From Oceanithermus desulfurans (GTDB taxonomy: Bacteria; Deinococcota; Deinococci; Deinococcales; Marinithermaceae): a stretch of DNA of 64,000 bases. The stretch spans positions 62,001 to 126,000 of the forward strand of contig NZ_JACHEZ010000003.1 of the NCBI RefSeq assembly GCF_014201675.1. Reading direction: 5' to 3'. The notes under the pieces are model-generated. The model had not been told where the DNA came from. It saw only the letters and a list, made by a program, of their open reading frames with translations, and made no database searches. Every line of letters begins with the position of its first letter. Within the stretch, counting starts at the first letter, position 1. Made by a program: the position numbers and the translations under genes. Positions 1 to 11,318 of this stretch are shown here, piece by piece.

Positions 1-790
1 CGGCGCGCAGCAGCGCGTCGTCGGCGCGGTAGCCGATGAGCACCACCGCCCGGTCCACCTCCAGCGCCGCTTCCCCATCGGGCCCCTTCACCACCGCCCG
101 GCCCGGCTCGAAGCGCAGCACCCGGGTGGAAAAGAGGGCGCGGATCGCCCCCTCGCGCACGCGGTTCTCGAAGTCGGGCCGCAGCCAGTACTTCACCCCC
201 GGCCCCACGTCGGAGCCGCGGTGGACGAGGGTGACCCGGGCTCCGGCGCGCCACAGGTCCAGCGCGGCCTCCACCGCGCTGTTCGAGCCGCCGACGACGA
301 GGACGCGCTCGCCCCAGTGCTCGAGCGCGTCCCGATAGCCGTGACGGACCCAGGGAAGCTCCTCCCCCGGCACCCCCAGCCGCCGTGGGTTGAAGAAGTA
401 GCCCGTGGCCACCGCCACCGCCCGGCTCCAGACCTCGCCGGGGCCGCGCGGCCCCTCGAAGAGGGCGCGGAAGGCCCCCAGCTCGCCCTCGAGCCCCGTC
501 ACCCGGGTGCGGTGGACGAGGGTCAGCCGCAGGCGCTCGGCGATGCGGCGGTAGTAGACCAGCGCCTCCTCCCGCAGCGGCTTCGCCCCCAGCACCGCCA
601 CGGGATGCCCGCCGATCTCGATCTTGCGCCCCTCGGAAAAGAAGGGCATGCGGGCGGGGAACCCCTCGATGCTCGCGGCCGGCCGCCGCGCCTCGAAGAC
701 CACGCCGCTCAAACCGAGCCGCTCCGCCTCCAGCGCGGCGGCCAGACCCACCGGCCCCGCACCGACGATGACCAGGTCCACGAACGACAT
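1..790 (-). CDS. ypdA: YpdA-like bacillithiol disulfide reductase (C-terminus cut)
   Basis: FAD/NAD(P)H-binding oxidoreductase of the YpdA type, thought to reduce oxidised bacillithiol in the cytoplasm. The product starts MSFVDLVIVGAGPVGLAAAL, with the FAD dinucleotide motif GAGPVG near residues 10-15. A second nucleotide-binding motif, GGSNSAVEAALD, lies near residues 163-174 and fits NADPH binding. There is no CxxC redox pair between the two motifs, which separates it from thioredoxin reductase and agrees with YpdA. The gene runs off the left edge, so the C-terminus is missing. A TAGGAT box six bases before the ATG suggests a leaderless transcript. The family call is fairly firm; the substrate is inferred from the family. 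Confidence 0.75.
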   Translation of the reverse strand, partial: MSFVDLVIVGAGPVGLAAALEAERLGLSGVVFEARRPAASIEGFPARMPFFSEGRKIEIGGHPVAVLGAKPLREEALVYYRRIAERLRLTLVHRTRVTGLEGELGAFRALFEGPRGPGEVWSRAVAVATGYFFNPRRLGVPGEELPWVRHGYRDALEHWGERVLVVGGSNSAVEAALDLWRAGARVTLVHRGSDVGPGVKYWLRPDFENRVREGAIRALFSTRVLRFEPGRAVVKGPDGEAALEVDRAVVLIGYRADDALLRA

Positions 791-796
791 GCCCGC

Positions 797-802
797 ATCC
801 TA
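797..802 (-). promoter_or_regulatory. -10 box of a leaderless promoter for ypdA
   Basis: On the minus strand TAGGAT is followed by GCGGGC and then the ATG at 790. The six-base gap puts the expected transcription start at the start codon. The same box and a nearly identical spacer occur before the genes starting at 12907 and 48258. Confidence 0.55.
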
Positions 803-858
803 GCGCCTAGGACGCCTGTCCAACAAACGGGGCGTAGAATCTGGACTGGAGGTCGACG

Positions 859-2259
859 ATGGAATACAGGATCGAGAAGGACTCGATGGGCGAGCTGAAG
901 GTTCCCGCCGACGCCTACTACGGCGCCCAGACGGCCCGCGCGGTGGAGAACTTCCCCATCTCCGGCTTGCGTTTCCCCCGCACCTTCATCCAGGCCATGG
1001 GGGCGATCAAGCACGCCGCGGCTTCGGTGAACCTAGAGCTGGGCCTGCTCGACGAGGAGCGCGCCCGCGCCATTCTGCAGGCCGCCGAAGAGGTCATCGA
1101 AGGCAAGCTCGACGACCAGTTCGTGGTCGATATCTTCCAGACCGGCTCCGGCACCTCGACCAACATGAACACCAACGAGGTGATCGCCGGCCGCGCCAAC
1201 GAGATCCTGACCGGCCGGCGCGGCGGCAAGGACCCGGTGCACCCCAACGACCACGTCAACTATGGTCAGTCGTCCAACGACACCATCCCCACGGCGATCC
1301 ACGTCGCGCTCGCCGTCGAGGTGAACGAGAAGCTGCTCCCCGCGCTCAGGCACCTGCACGCGGCGCTCGTGGATAAGGCGGAGCTCTGGGACGACGTGGT
1401 CAAGATCGGGCGCACCCACCTGATGGACGCCACCCCCATCCGCATGGGGCAGGAGGCCAGCGGCTGGGCCCGCCAGGTCGAGCTCGCCATCGAGCGCATC
1501 GAAAGCACCCTGCCGCGCATCTACGAGCTGGCCCAGGGGGGCACGGCGGTGGGCACCGGGATCAACACCCACCCCGAGTTCGGTCGCCGCGTGGCCGAGA
1601 AGCTGGCCGCGCGCTTCGGGCTGCCCTTCCGGGAGGCGGCGAACCACTTCGAAGCTCAGCACTCCAAGGACGCCGCGGTGGAGCTCGCGGGGCAGCTGGC
1701 GACGGTGGCCACCAGCCTGATCAAGGTGGCCAACGACATCCGCTGGCTCTCCAGCGGCCCCCGCTGCGGCATCGCCGAGATCAAGCTGCCGGCGGTGCAG
1801 CCGGGCTCGTCGATCATGCCGGGGAAGGTCAACCCGGTGATGGCCGAGGCGCTGATGATGGTCTGCACCCAGGTCATCGGCAACGCCACCACCGTGCAGG
1901 TGGCCAACACCCACGGCAACCTCGACCTGAACGTGATGATGCCGGTGATCGCGCGCAACCTGCTCGAGTCCATCACCTTCCTGGCCAACGCGGTGCGCGT
2001 CTTCACCGACAAGGCCGTGGCGGGCATGGAGGCCGACCGCGAAAAGGCCGCCAGCTACGTGGAGTGGAGCCTGGCCATGGTGACCAGCCTGGCCCCGGTG
2101 ATCGGCTACGACCGCGCCGCTCAGATCGCCAAGAAGGCGGTGGCCGAGGGCAAGACCGTGCGCGAGGTCTGCCTCGAGGAGCAGGTCCTCCCCGAGGACG
2201 AGCTGAACGCCATTCTCGACCCCTGGAAGATGACCGAGCCCGGCATCCCGGGTCGCTAG
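859..2259 (+). CDS. fumC: Fumarate hydratase, class II
   Basis: Class II fumarase (466 residues, the usual length), converting fumarate and water to L-malate in the TCA cycle as an iron-free tetramer. Seen in the sequence: the substrate-binding TGSGTSTNMNTNEV segment near residue 95, GQSSNDTIPTA near 137, the catalytic histidine region KIGRTHLMDATP near 183, and the superfamily signature GSSIMPGKVNP near 315-325. A GGAGG ribosome-binding site eight bases before the ATG fixes the start, and a TAGAAT box at 835-840 may be its -10. It is divergent from ypdA and followed by a strong hairpin, so it is probably monocistronic. Adenylosuccinate lyase and aspartase share the signature but have different N-terminal motifs. 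Confidence 0.95.
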   Translation: MEYRIEKDSMGELKVPADAYYGAQTARAVENFPISGLRFPRTFIQAMGAIKHAAASVNLELGLLDEERARAILQAAEEVIEGKLDDQFVVDIFQTGSGTSTNMNTNEVIAGRANEILTGRRGGKDPVHPNDHVNYGQSSNDTIPTAIHVALAVEVNEKLLPALRHLHAALVDKAELWDDVVKIGRTHLMDATPIRMGQEASGWARQVELAIERIESTLPRIYELAQGGTAVGTGINTHPEFGRRVAEKLAARFGLPFREAANHFEAQHSKDAAVELAGQLATVATSLIKVANDIRWLSSGPRCGIAEIKLPAVQPGSSIMPGKVNPVMAEALMMVCTQVIGNATTVQVANTHGNLDLNVMMPVIARNLLESITFLANAVRVFTDKAVAGMEADREKAASYVEWSLAMVTSLAPVIGYDRAAQIAKKAVAEGKTVREVCLEEQVLPEDELNAILDPWKMTEPGIPGR

Positions 2260-2274
2260 GGGTTCTTCGGCTGC

Positions 2275-2304
2275 GCCCGGGACGGCACGCCGTCCCGGGC
2301 GTTT
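2275..2304 (+). terminator. Rho-independent terminator after fumC
   Basis: GCCCGGGACGGC at 2275-2286 pairs perfectly with GCCGTCCCGGGC at 2289-2300, followed by GTTT. It lies 15 bases after the fumC stop. Confidence 0.75.
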
Positions 2305-2335
2305 GACAATTCCGAGTAAACCGGTGCAGTATGCT
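2303..2335 (+). promoter_or_regulatory. Promoter of sodA
   Basis: A perfect TTGACA (2303-2308) directly after the fumC terminator is followed by CAGTAT (2327-2332, 18-base gap) or TATGCT (2330-2335, 21-base gap). Which hexamer is the real -10 cannot be decided by eye. Confidence 0.5.
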
Positions 2336-2375
2336 AAGGATGCGCCCCCCGCGGGCGGGAAAGAAGGAGGTTGGA

Positions 2376-2996
<621 letters not shown>

Positions 2997-3012
2997 CGCG
3001 CCGGCGCGCTCC

Positions 3013-3036
3013 GGGGCCCCCTCGGGGGCCCCTTTT
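3013..3036 (+). terminator. Rho-independent terminator after sodA
   Basis: GGGGCCCCC at 3013-3021 pairs with GGGGGCCCC at 3024-3032 and is followed by TTTT. Confidence 0.8.
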
Positions 3037-3083
3037 CCTTGCCCGCCCGCGCGGTTCCGCGCGCCTGGACGCGCGTTCTCGTC

Positions 3084-3112
3084 TTGACGCCTCCGGCGTT
3101 TCGGGCTAGAGT
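3084..3112 (+). promoter_or_regulatory. Promoter of the tRNA-Lys gene
   Basis: TTGACG (3084-3089), a 17-base gap and TAGAGT (3107-3112) lie 14 bases before the mature tRNA 5' end. Confidence 0.65.
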
Positions 3113-3125
3113 GGTGCTTGGCCTT

Positions 3126-3201
3126 GGGCCGTTAGCTCAATTGGTAGAGCCACCGACTCTTAATCGGTTGGTTGTAGGTTCGAGTCCTACACGGCCCACC
3201 A
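3126..3201 (+). tRNA. tRNA-Lys (anticodon CUU)
   Basis: A 76-base cloverleaf. Acceptor strand GGGCCGT (3126-3132) pairs with ACGGCCC (3191-3197), followed by discriminator A and an encoded CCA (3199-3201). The anticodon stem ACCGA/TCGGT encloses loop CTCTTAA, giving anticodon CTT at 3159-3161, which reads AAG (lysine). The T-arm contains GTTCGAGTC. The gene has its own promoter and terminator and stands alone. Confidence 0.95.
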
Positions 3202-3204
3202 GCC

Positions 3205-3227
3205 ACCGCCCTTCGGGGCGGTTTTTT
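3205..3227 (+). terminator. Rho-independent terminator after tRNA-Lys
   Basis: ACCGCCC, a TTCG tetraloop and GGGCGGT (3205-3222), running into TTTTTT. Confidence 0.9.
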
Positions 3228-3235
3228 CTTGGCGC

Positions 3236-3241
3236 TAGAAT
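3236..3241 (+). promoter_or_regulatory. -10 box of a leaderless promoter for the DUF815 gene
   Basis: TAGAAT followed by AGGGCC and the ATG at 3248. No Shine-Dalgarno sequence fits. The same AGGGCC-ATG context recurs at 26449 and 54392. Confidence 0.6.
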
Positions 3242-3247
3242 AGGGCC

Positions 3248-4339
3248 ATGACGCCCGAGCCGCCGCGCCTGATCCCGCTGCCCGAAGGGCTGACGGGGCC
3301 CGATCCGGTCCGCGCCCTGCTCGCCGAGCCCCTTCCCCACGGCGACCCCTGGGGTTGGCTGCTGGCGCGGGCGCTCTTCGGCGCCGAAGCGCTGGCGCGG
3401 CGCTTCCTCGACGGCACCCCCGCCGGGCTGCTGCGCCTCGTCGACGAGGACCTGGAGCGCCTGCGCGCGCTGCGCTCCTGGCTGCAGGCGAGCCACGCGC
3501 TTTCGGACCTGGGCTGCCGGGAGGCGCTGGCGGCCGAGTGGGCGGCGCTCGAGGTGCTCGACCAGGGCGGCGCGGAACAGCTGGTGGAGCTCTTCCGCAC
3601 CCACGGCCACGCACCCTTCGCGCTCTACAGCGCCTTCGTCTGGACCGGCGCGCTCGAGCCCGTTCCCCACCCGGACCCGGCCGACGAAGACCGGTTCGTC
3701 GGCTACGAACCCCAGCTCGCGCGCCTGCGCGCCAACGTCGAGCGCTTCCTGAGCGGCAAGCCCGCGCTTCCGGTACTGCTCTACGGGGCGCGCGGCACCG
3801 GCAAGTCCACCGCGGTGAAGGCGCTGCGCAGCCGCTACGCCGAACGGGGGCTGCGGCTGGTGGAGGTGCTGCCCGAAGGGCTGGAGCGCCTGCCGCAGCT
3901 GCTCGAGCGGGTGCGCGGCCTGCCCCAGCGCTTCGTGCTCTACATCGACGACCTGGCCTACGACGCCGCCGACCCCGGCTGGCGCAAGCTGAAGCTGCTC
4001 CTCGACGGCGCGGTCTGGGCCGCTCCGGACAACGTCCTCTTCGTCGCCACCTCGAACCGCAAGAACCTGATCCGCGAGCGCTGGAGCGACCGGCCCGACC
4101 CCGACGCCGAACCCGCGGCCTGGGACGGCGTCCAGGAGAAGCTGGCCCTGGCCGACCGCTTCGGTCTGCAGCTCACCTTTCCCCCCTTCGACCAGAAGCT
4201 CTACCTGCGCGCGGTGGCCCGGCACCTGGGCCGGGAAGAGCTGGACGAGGCCACCCGCAGCGAGGCGCTGCGCTTCGCCCTGGAGGGGCGAGGGTTCTCG
4301 GGTCGTACGGCGCGGCAGTTCGCCGACCTGACCGTCTGA
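3248..4339 (+). CDS. DUF815-type AAA+ ATP-binding protein
   Basis: Cytoplasmic P-loop ATPase of 363 residues. An all-helical N-terminal half (about residues 1-140) precedes an AAA+ core with Walker A GARGTGKST near residues 180-188 and Walker B FVLYIDDLAYD near 228-238. A sensor-like VATSNRKNL follows near 275. This layout and the wording of the motifs match the DUF815 family, whose cellular role is not established. It is convergent with pyrG with only four bases between the stops, so both genes end in the same spot. Family assignment is likely; no function is claimed. Confidence 0.8.
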   Translation: MTPEPPRLIPLPEGLTGPDPVRALLAEPLPHGDPWGWLLARALFGAEALARRFLDGTPAGLLRLVDEDLERLRALRSWLQASHALSDLGCREALAAEWAALEVLDQGGAEQLVELFRTHGHAPFALYSAFVWTGALEPVPHPDPADEDRFVGYEPQLARLRANVERFLSGKPALPVLLYGARGTGKSTAVKALRSRYAERGLRLVEVLPEGLERLPQLLERVRGLPQRFVLYIDDLAYDAADPGWRKLKLLLDGAVWAAPDNVLFVATSNRKNLIRERWSDRPDPDAEPAAWDGVQEKLALADRFGLQLTFPPFDQKLYLRAVARHLGREELDEATRSEALRFALEGRGFSGRTARQFADLTV

Positions 4340-4343
4340 GCGC

Positions 4344-6008
<1,665 letters not shown>

Positions 6009-6072
6009 CTTCACACCCTCCGGGATTTCAGCCTACCACAGGCCAGAGACCGCGCCGGTTCGGCTGGTAGCG

Positions 6073-6101
6073 TTTCCATACGCGCCGCGGCGTGCTACAA
6101 T
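6073..6101 (+). promoter_or_regulatory. Promoter of the glycogen phosphorylase gene
   Basis: TTTCCA (6073-6078), a 17-base gap and TACAAT (6096-6101). The start codon with its AGGAGG follows 20 bases later. Confidence 0.6.
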
Positions 6102-6121
6102 CTTCCCCAGCAGGAGGGCCC

Positions 6122-8629
6122 ATGAACGTTCTTGGACGCATCACCGAACTTCCCGAGCTGCCCGAGCCGCTGGCCCCCCTCAAGGAGATGGCCTACAACG
6201 TCTGGCTCTGGTGGAGCTGGACCCCGGCGGCTCAGGAGCTCTACCGGCGGATCAACCCGGTGCTCTGGGAGGCCTGCCGCCACAACCCGGTCAAGCTCCT
6301 GCTCGAGGCCCGGCCCGAACGCCTGGCCGACCTGGCCGCCGACCCCGAGTACACCGCCAGCGTCGAGGCGGTCTACCAGAGCTTCAAGGCCCACCTGGCC
6401 TCGCGGCCGAAGCCCACCACCGGGACGGTCGCCTACTTCTCGGCCGAGTTCGGCTTTCACGAGTCGCTGCCCATCTACGCCGGCGGGCTCGGCATCCTGG
6501 CCGGCGACCACGTCAAGGCCGCCTCCAACCTGGGGGTCAACCTGGTGGGGGTGGGCCTCTTCTACCACCGCGGCTACTTCCACCAGCACCTCTCCCCCGA
6601 GGGCGTCCAGACCGAGTACCACGAGACCCTCCACCCGGAGGAGCTGCCGCTCTTGCCGGTGCGCGACGCCGAGGGGCAGCCCGTCAAGGTGAGCGTCGAG
6701 CTCGAAGGACGCAAGGTCTGGATCACCGCCTACCAGGTGCAGGTGGCCACGGTGCCCGTCTACCTGATGAGCACCGACCTGCCCGAGAACGACCCCGCCG
6801 ACCGCGAGATCACCGCCGAGCTCTACAACGCCGAGCCGGGGATGCGGCTGCGCCAGGAGATCGTCCTCGGCATCGGGGGGGTGCGGCTGCTCCGCGCCCT
6901 GGGGCTCGAGCCCGAGGTCTGGCACATGAACGAGGGGCACTCGGCCTTCATCGGCCTCGAGCGCATCCGCGAGCTGACCGAGCAGGGGCTCGACTTCGAC
7001 GCCGCCCTCGAGTCCGTGGCCGCGAGCGCCCTCTTCACCACCCACACGCCGGTGCCCGCGGGGCACGACGTCTTCGGCTTCGAACAGGTCGCCCACTACC
7101 TCCAGGGCTGGTGGGAACGGCTGGGCATCACCCGCGAGCGCTTCTTGAACCTCGCGCGCGAGGAGCGCGAGGACGGCGCGGTCTACTCGATGTCGGTGCT
7201 GGCGCTGCGCACGAGCCGGTTCGCGGGCGGCGTCTCCCGGCTGCACGGCGAGGTCTCGCGCAAGATGTTCCACGACCTCTGGCCGGGGCTGGAGCCCGAA
7301 GAGGTGCCCATCGGCCACGTCACCAACGGCGTGCACACCTGGACCTGGCTGGCTCCGGTGCTGCGCGACCTCTACGAGCGCTACTTCCCGGAAGGCTGGA
7401 TGCACGCCCTCAGCCGTCCCGAGCACTGGGCCACCGACGCCCTGCCGGCGGGCGAGCTGTGGGCGGCGCGGCGGGCGCTGCGGGAGCAGCTGATCCGCGA
7501 CGTGCGCGAACGCCTGGGCGAGCAACGGCTGCGCGCCGGCGAACCGCCGGCGCGGCTGCGGGCGGCGGAGCGCGCCCTCGACCCCGGCACCCTCACCGTC
7601 GTCTTCGCGCGCCGCTTCGCCACCTACAAGCGCGCCGACCTGCTCTTCCACGACCCCGAGCGCCTCAAGGCGATCGTGAACGGCCCCTACCCCATCCAGA
7701 TCGTCTTCGCGGGCAAGGCCCACCCCAAAGACGAACCCGGCAAGGCGATGATCCAGAAGATCGTGCGCCTGGTGCGGGAACTCGAGCTGGAAGACCGCAT
7801 CCTGGTGCTGGAGGACTACGACATCGCCCTCGCCCGCACCCTCGTCTTCGGCGCCGACCTCTGGCTCAACACCCCACGGCGGCCCATGGAAGCCTCGGGC
7901 ACCTCGGGGATGAAGTCGGCGCTCAACGGCGGGGTCAACTTCAGCGTCCTCGACGGCTGGTGGGCCGAGGCCTACGACGGCCAGAACGGCTGGGCCATCG
8001 GTACCGAGCGCGCCTACGACTCGCTGGCGGCGCAGGACGCCGCCGACGCGGCCAGCCTCTACGACACCCTGGAGCACGAGATCCTGCCGCTCTTCTACGC
8101 GCGCGACGCCGAGGGCATCCCCACCGGCTGGCTGGGCCGGGTACGCCGCAGCATCCGCACCGCCGGCGCCGCGTTCTCGGCTGAGCGGATGGTGAACGAG
8201 TACCTGAACGCCTACTACAAGCCCGCCGAAGCCCACGGTCAGGTCCTCCGCGAAGGCGGGCACGCGCGGGCGCGCGAGCTGGCCGCCTGGAAGAAGCGCA
8301 TGGCCGAGCGCTGGCGTCAGGTGCGCCTCGAGGCGCGCGCGCCGGGCGACCTTCGCCTCAACGGCAAGCCGCTCGAGGTGGCCGCGAGCGTGGACCCCGC
8401 AGGGATCGATCCCCGCTACCTGCGGCTCGAGCTGCTGTTGCGCCGCGGCGCGACCGGCCCCCTGCAGCGCGTCGCCTTCCCGGAACCCGAGGCGCACGAC
8501 GGCCGGCTCCACTACCACATCCGTTACCGCCCCGACCTTCCGGGCAGCTACGTCTACGGGGTGCGCCTCGCCGCCCAGCACCCGGACTTCGCCCAGCCCT
8601 TCGAGGTGGCCTTCGTCCGCTGGGCCTGA
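6122..8629 (+). CDS. glgP: Alpha-glucan (glycogen/maltodextrin) phosphorylase
   Basis: GT35 phosphorylase releasing glucose 1-phosphate from alpha-1,4-glucans. The 835-residue protein carries the extra N-terminal DUF3417-like region typical of the shorter Thermus-type enzymes (about residues 1-110), then the catalytic core. The pyridoxal-phosphate lysine sits in GTSGMKSALNGG near residue 598; EVWHMNEGHSAF and TTHTPVPAGHDVF are further family landmarks. The ATG at 6122 is selected because AGGAGG precedes it, rather than an in-frame GTG 30 bases upstream. It stands alone between pyrG (divergent) and miaB, so no glycogen operon is visible in the window. Confidence 0.93.
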   Translation: MNVLGRITELPELPEPLAPLKEMAYNVWLWWSWTPAAQELYRRINPVLWEACRHNPVKLLLEARPERLADLAADPEYTASVEAVYQSFKAHLASRPKPTTGTVAYFSAEFGFHESLPIYAGGLGILAGDHVKAASNLGVNLVGVGLFYHRGYFHQHLSPEGVQTEYHETLHPEELPLLPVRDAEGQPVKVSVELEGRKVWITAYQVQVATVPVYLMSTDLPENDPADREITAELYNAEPGMRLRQEIVLGIGGVRLLRALGLEPEVWHMNEGHSAFIGLERIRELTEQGLDFDAALESVAASALFTTHTPVPAGHDVFGFEQVAHYLQGWWERLGITRERFLNLAREEREDGAVYSMSVLALRTSRFAGGVSRLHGEVSRKMFHDLWPGLEPEEVPIGHVTNGVHTWTWLAPVLRDLYERYFPEGWMHALSRPEHWATDALPAGELWAARRALREQLIRDVRERLGEQRLRAGEPPARLRAAERALDPGTLTVVFARRFATYKRADLLFHDPERLKAIVNGPYPIQIVFAGKAHPKDEPGKAMIQKIVRLVRELELEDRILVLEDYDIALARTLVFGADLWLNTPRRPMEASGTSGMKSALNGGVNFSVLDGWWAEAYDGQNGWAIGTERAYDSLAAQDAADAASLYDTLEHEILPLFYARDAEGIPTGWLGRVRRSIRTAGAAFSAERMVNEYLNAYYKPAEAHGQVLREGGHARARELAAWKKRMAERWRQVRLEARAPGDLRLNGKPLEVAASVDPAGIDPRYLRLELLLRRGATGPLQRVAFPEPEAHDGRLHYHIRYRPDLPGSYVYGVRLAAQHPDFAQPFEVAFVRWA

Positions 8630-8691
8630 GCCCGTGCTAACCTGAAACCGGCAAGGGACCCGGGATCCCCCCGGCCTTCCCTGGAGGAACC

Positions 8692-10028
<1,337 letters not shown>

Positions 10029-10032
<4 letters not shown>

Positions 10033-10445
10033 GCCCGCTGCTGCTGTGGCTGCTGGTCGTGTCCGGGCTGCCGGTCAGCTACGCCCTGAGCGCGCCCCGC
10101 CGCGTCTTCGACCCCATCCAGATCGTCCTCGTCGTTACCGCCTACGTCTTCGGCCTTTCGCTGGCCTGGTTCGCCTCGGGCTCCGGCGCCGTCGCCTGGA
10201 CGGCCGGGGTGCTGCTGGGGGCGCTGATCGGTCGCTGGAACCGCCGGCTGGTGATCGGCGGCATCGGGCTGGGGGCCGCGGAGCAGCTGGCCTTCAAGCT
10301 CGCCTGGCGGCACGGGGGCGCGGTCGAACCCGCCGACCTGATCGCCGCCGGCGTAGACCCCGACACCGCCCGCGCCACCCTGGAGAACCTCGAAGCCCGC
10401 GGGCTATGCCGGCGGGACGGCGAGCAGTACCGCTTCGAACGGTAG
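10029..10445 (+). CDS. Small membrane protein with C-terminal helical domain
   Basis: 138 residues, not assigned to a named family. Three hydrophobic segments are visible: about residues 2-20, 32-50 and 55-75. A soluble tail of about 60 residues follows, whose [26 protein letters not shown] reading resembles a small winged-helix or EF-type helical fold (seen in pieces, not proven). The GTG start overlaps the miaB stop, so expression depends on miaB translation. The next gene starts six bases after its stop, making a likely three-gene transcript. The function is unknown. Confidence 0.7.
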
Positions 10446-10451
10446 GCGGCC

Positions 10452-11318
10452 GTGGAAGCCCTGGTCGTCGGCGCCGGCATCGTGGGGCTGAACGTCGCCC
10501 TGGCCCTGCGGGAAGCCGGCTGGGGGGTGACCCTCGTCGACCCGCAGAACCGGCGCGGCCTCGCCGTGGCGATGGTGAACCCGGTCCGCGGACGCCGCGG
10601 CAGCGTCGTCGCCGAAGCCGGGGAGGCCCTGCCCCTCGCCGCCGCGGTCTACGGCCGCTTCCTGCCGCTGCACCGGGGCGTGTGGCGGCCGGTGGAACCC
10701 GAGCTTCGCGCCAAGTGGCGACGCAAGCTCGCTGCGAGCGCCGTCGCGCACGCCTGGCGCGAGGACGGCGTCTGGCTGCCGGAGGCCTTCTGGGTCGAGG
10801 CGCGCACGCTCAGGGCGCGCATGGCCGCCGGCCTGCCCCGGGTCCGCGACCGGGCGGTGGCCTGGGAGGCGACGCGGGTGCGGCTCGCCGGCGGACGCGT
10901 ATTGCGCGCGGACCGGGTCGTCTGGGCGGCGGGCGCCGAAGGGGCCGCTTTGGCCGGCGTGGGCGGACGCTTCAGCGCCGGCAGCCAGCTCCTCGTCGCC
11001 GAGCGCTTTCCGGTGGCGCGCGCCCACGGCGTTTACGCCGCGGGCCACGCGATCGGCGGCTCCTACCTGCCGCACGCCGAGCGGTTTTCGCCCCACGTGA
11101 CCCGGTACGAAGAGGTCGCCTGGATGCTGGCGCGGGCGCGGGAGTTGCTCGGCTTCACCCCCACGCCCACGGGGGTCTGGGCGGGGGTGCGCTGGCGTAC
11201 GGAAGGCCGCTACCTCTACCAGCGGGGCGGCGGCTGGGTCATCGGCGGCTTCGGCTCCACCGCCTACCTGCTCGCGCCGCTCTACGCCCGGCGGCTGGCC
11301 GAGCGCCTGAGCGGCTAG
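10452..11318 (+). CDS. FAD-dependent oxidoreductase, DAO (D-amino-acid oxidase) fold
   Basis: 288-residue flavoprotein of the DAO/glycine-oxidase fold. The N-terminal dinucleotide-binding motif VVGAGIVGLNVALALREAG occupies residues 5-23, with an acidic residue (VTLVD) closing the Rossmann fold near 31. A C-terminal GGFGSTAYLLAPLYA segment near 265-280 matches the flavin-contacting G-rich segment of the family. It is short for glycine oxidase or MnmC-C (about 350), so the substrate cannot be named. It starts with GTG, follows the preceding gene closely, and ends four bases inside the convergent ggt stop. Confidence 0.75.
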   Translation: MEALVVGAGIVGLNVALALREAGWGVTLVDPQNRRGLAVAMVNPVRGRRGSVVAEAGEALPLAAAVYGRFLPLHRGVWRPVEPELRAKWRRKLAASAVAHAWREDGVWLPEAFWVEARTLRARMAAGLPRVRDRAVAWEATRVRLAGGRVLRADRVVWAAGAEGAALAGVGGRFSAGSQLLVAERFPVARAHGVYAAGHAIGGSYLPHAERFSPHVTRYEEVAWMLARARELLGFTPTPTGVWAGVRWRTEGRYLYQRGGGWVIGGFGSTAYLLAPLYARRLAERLSG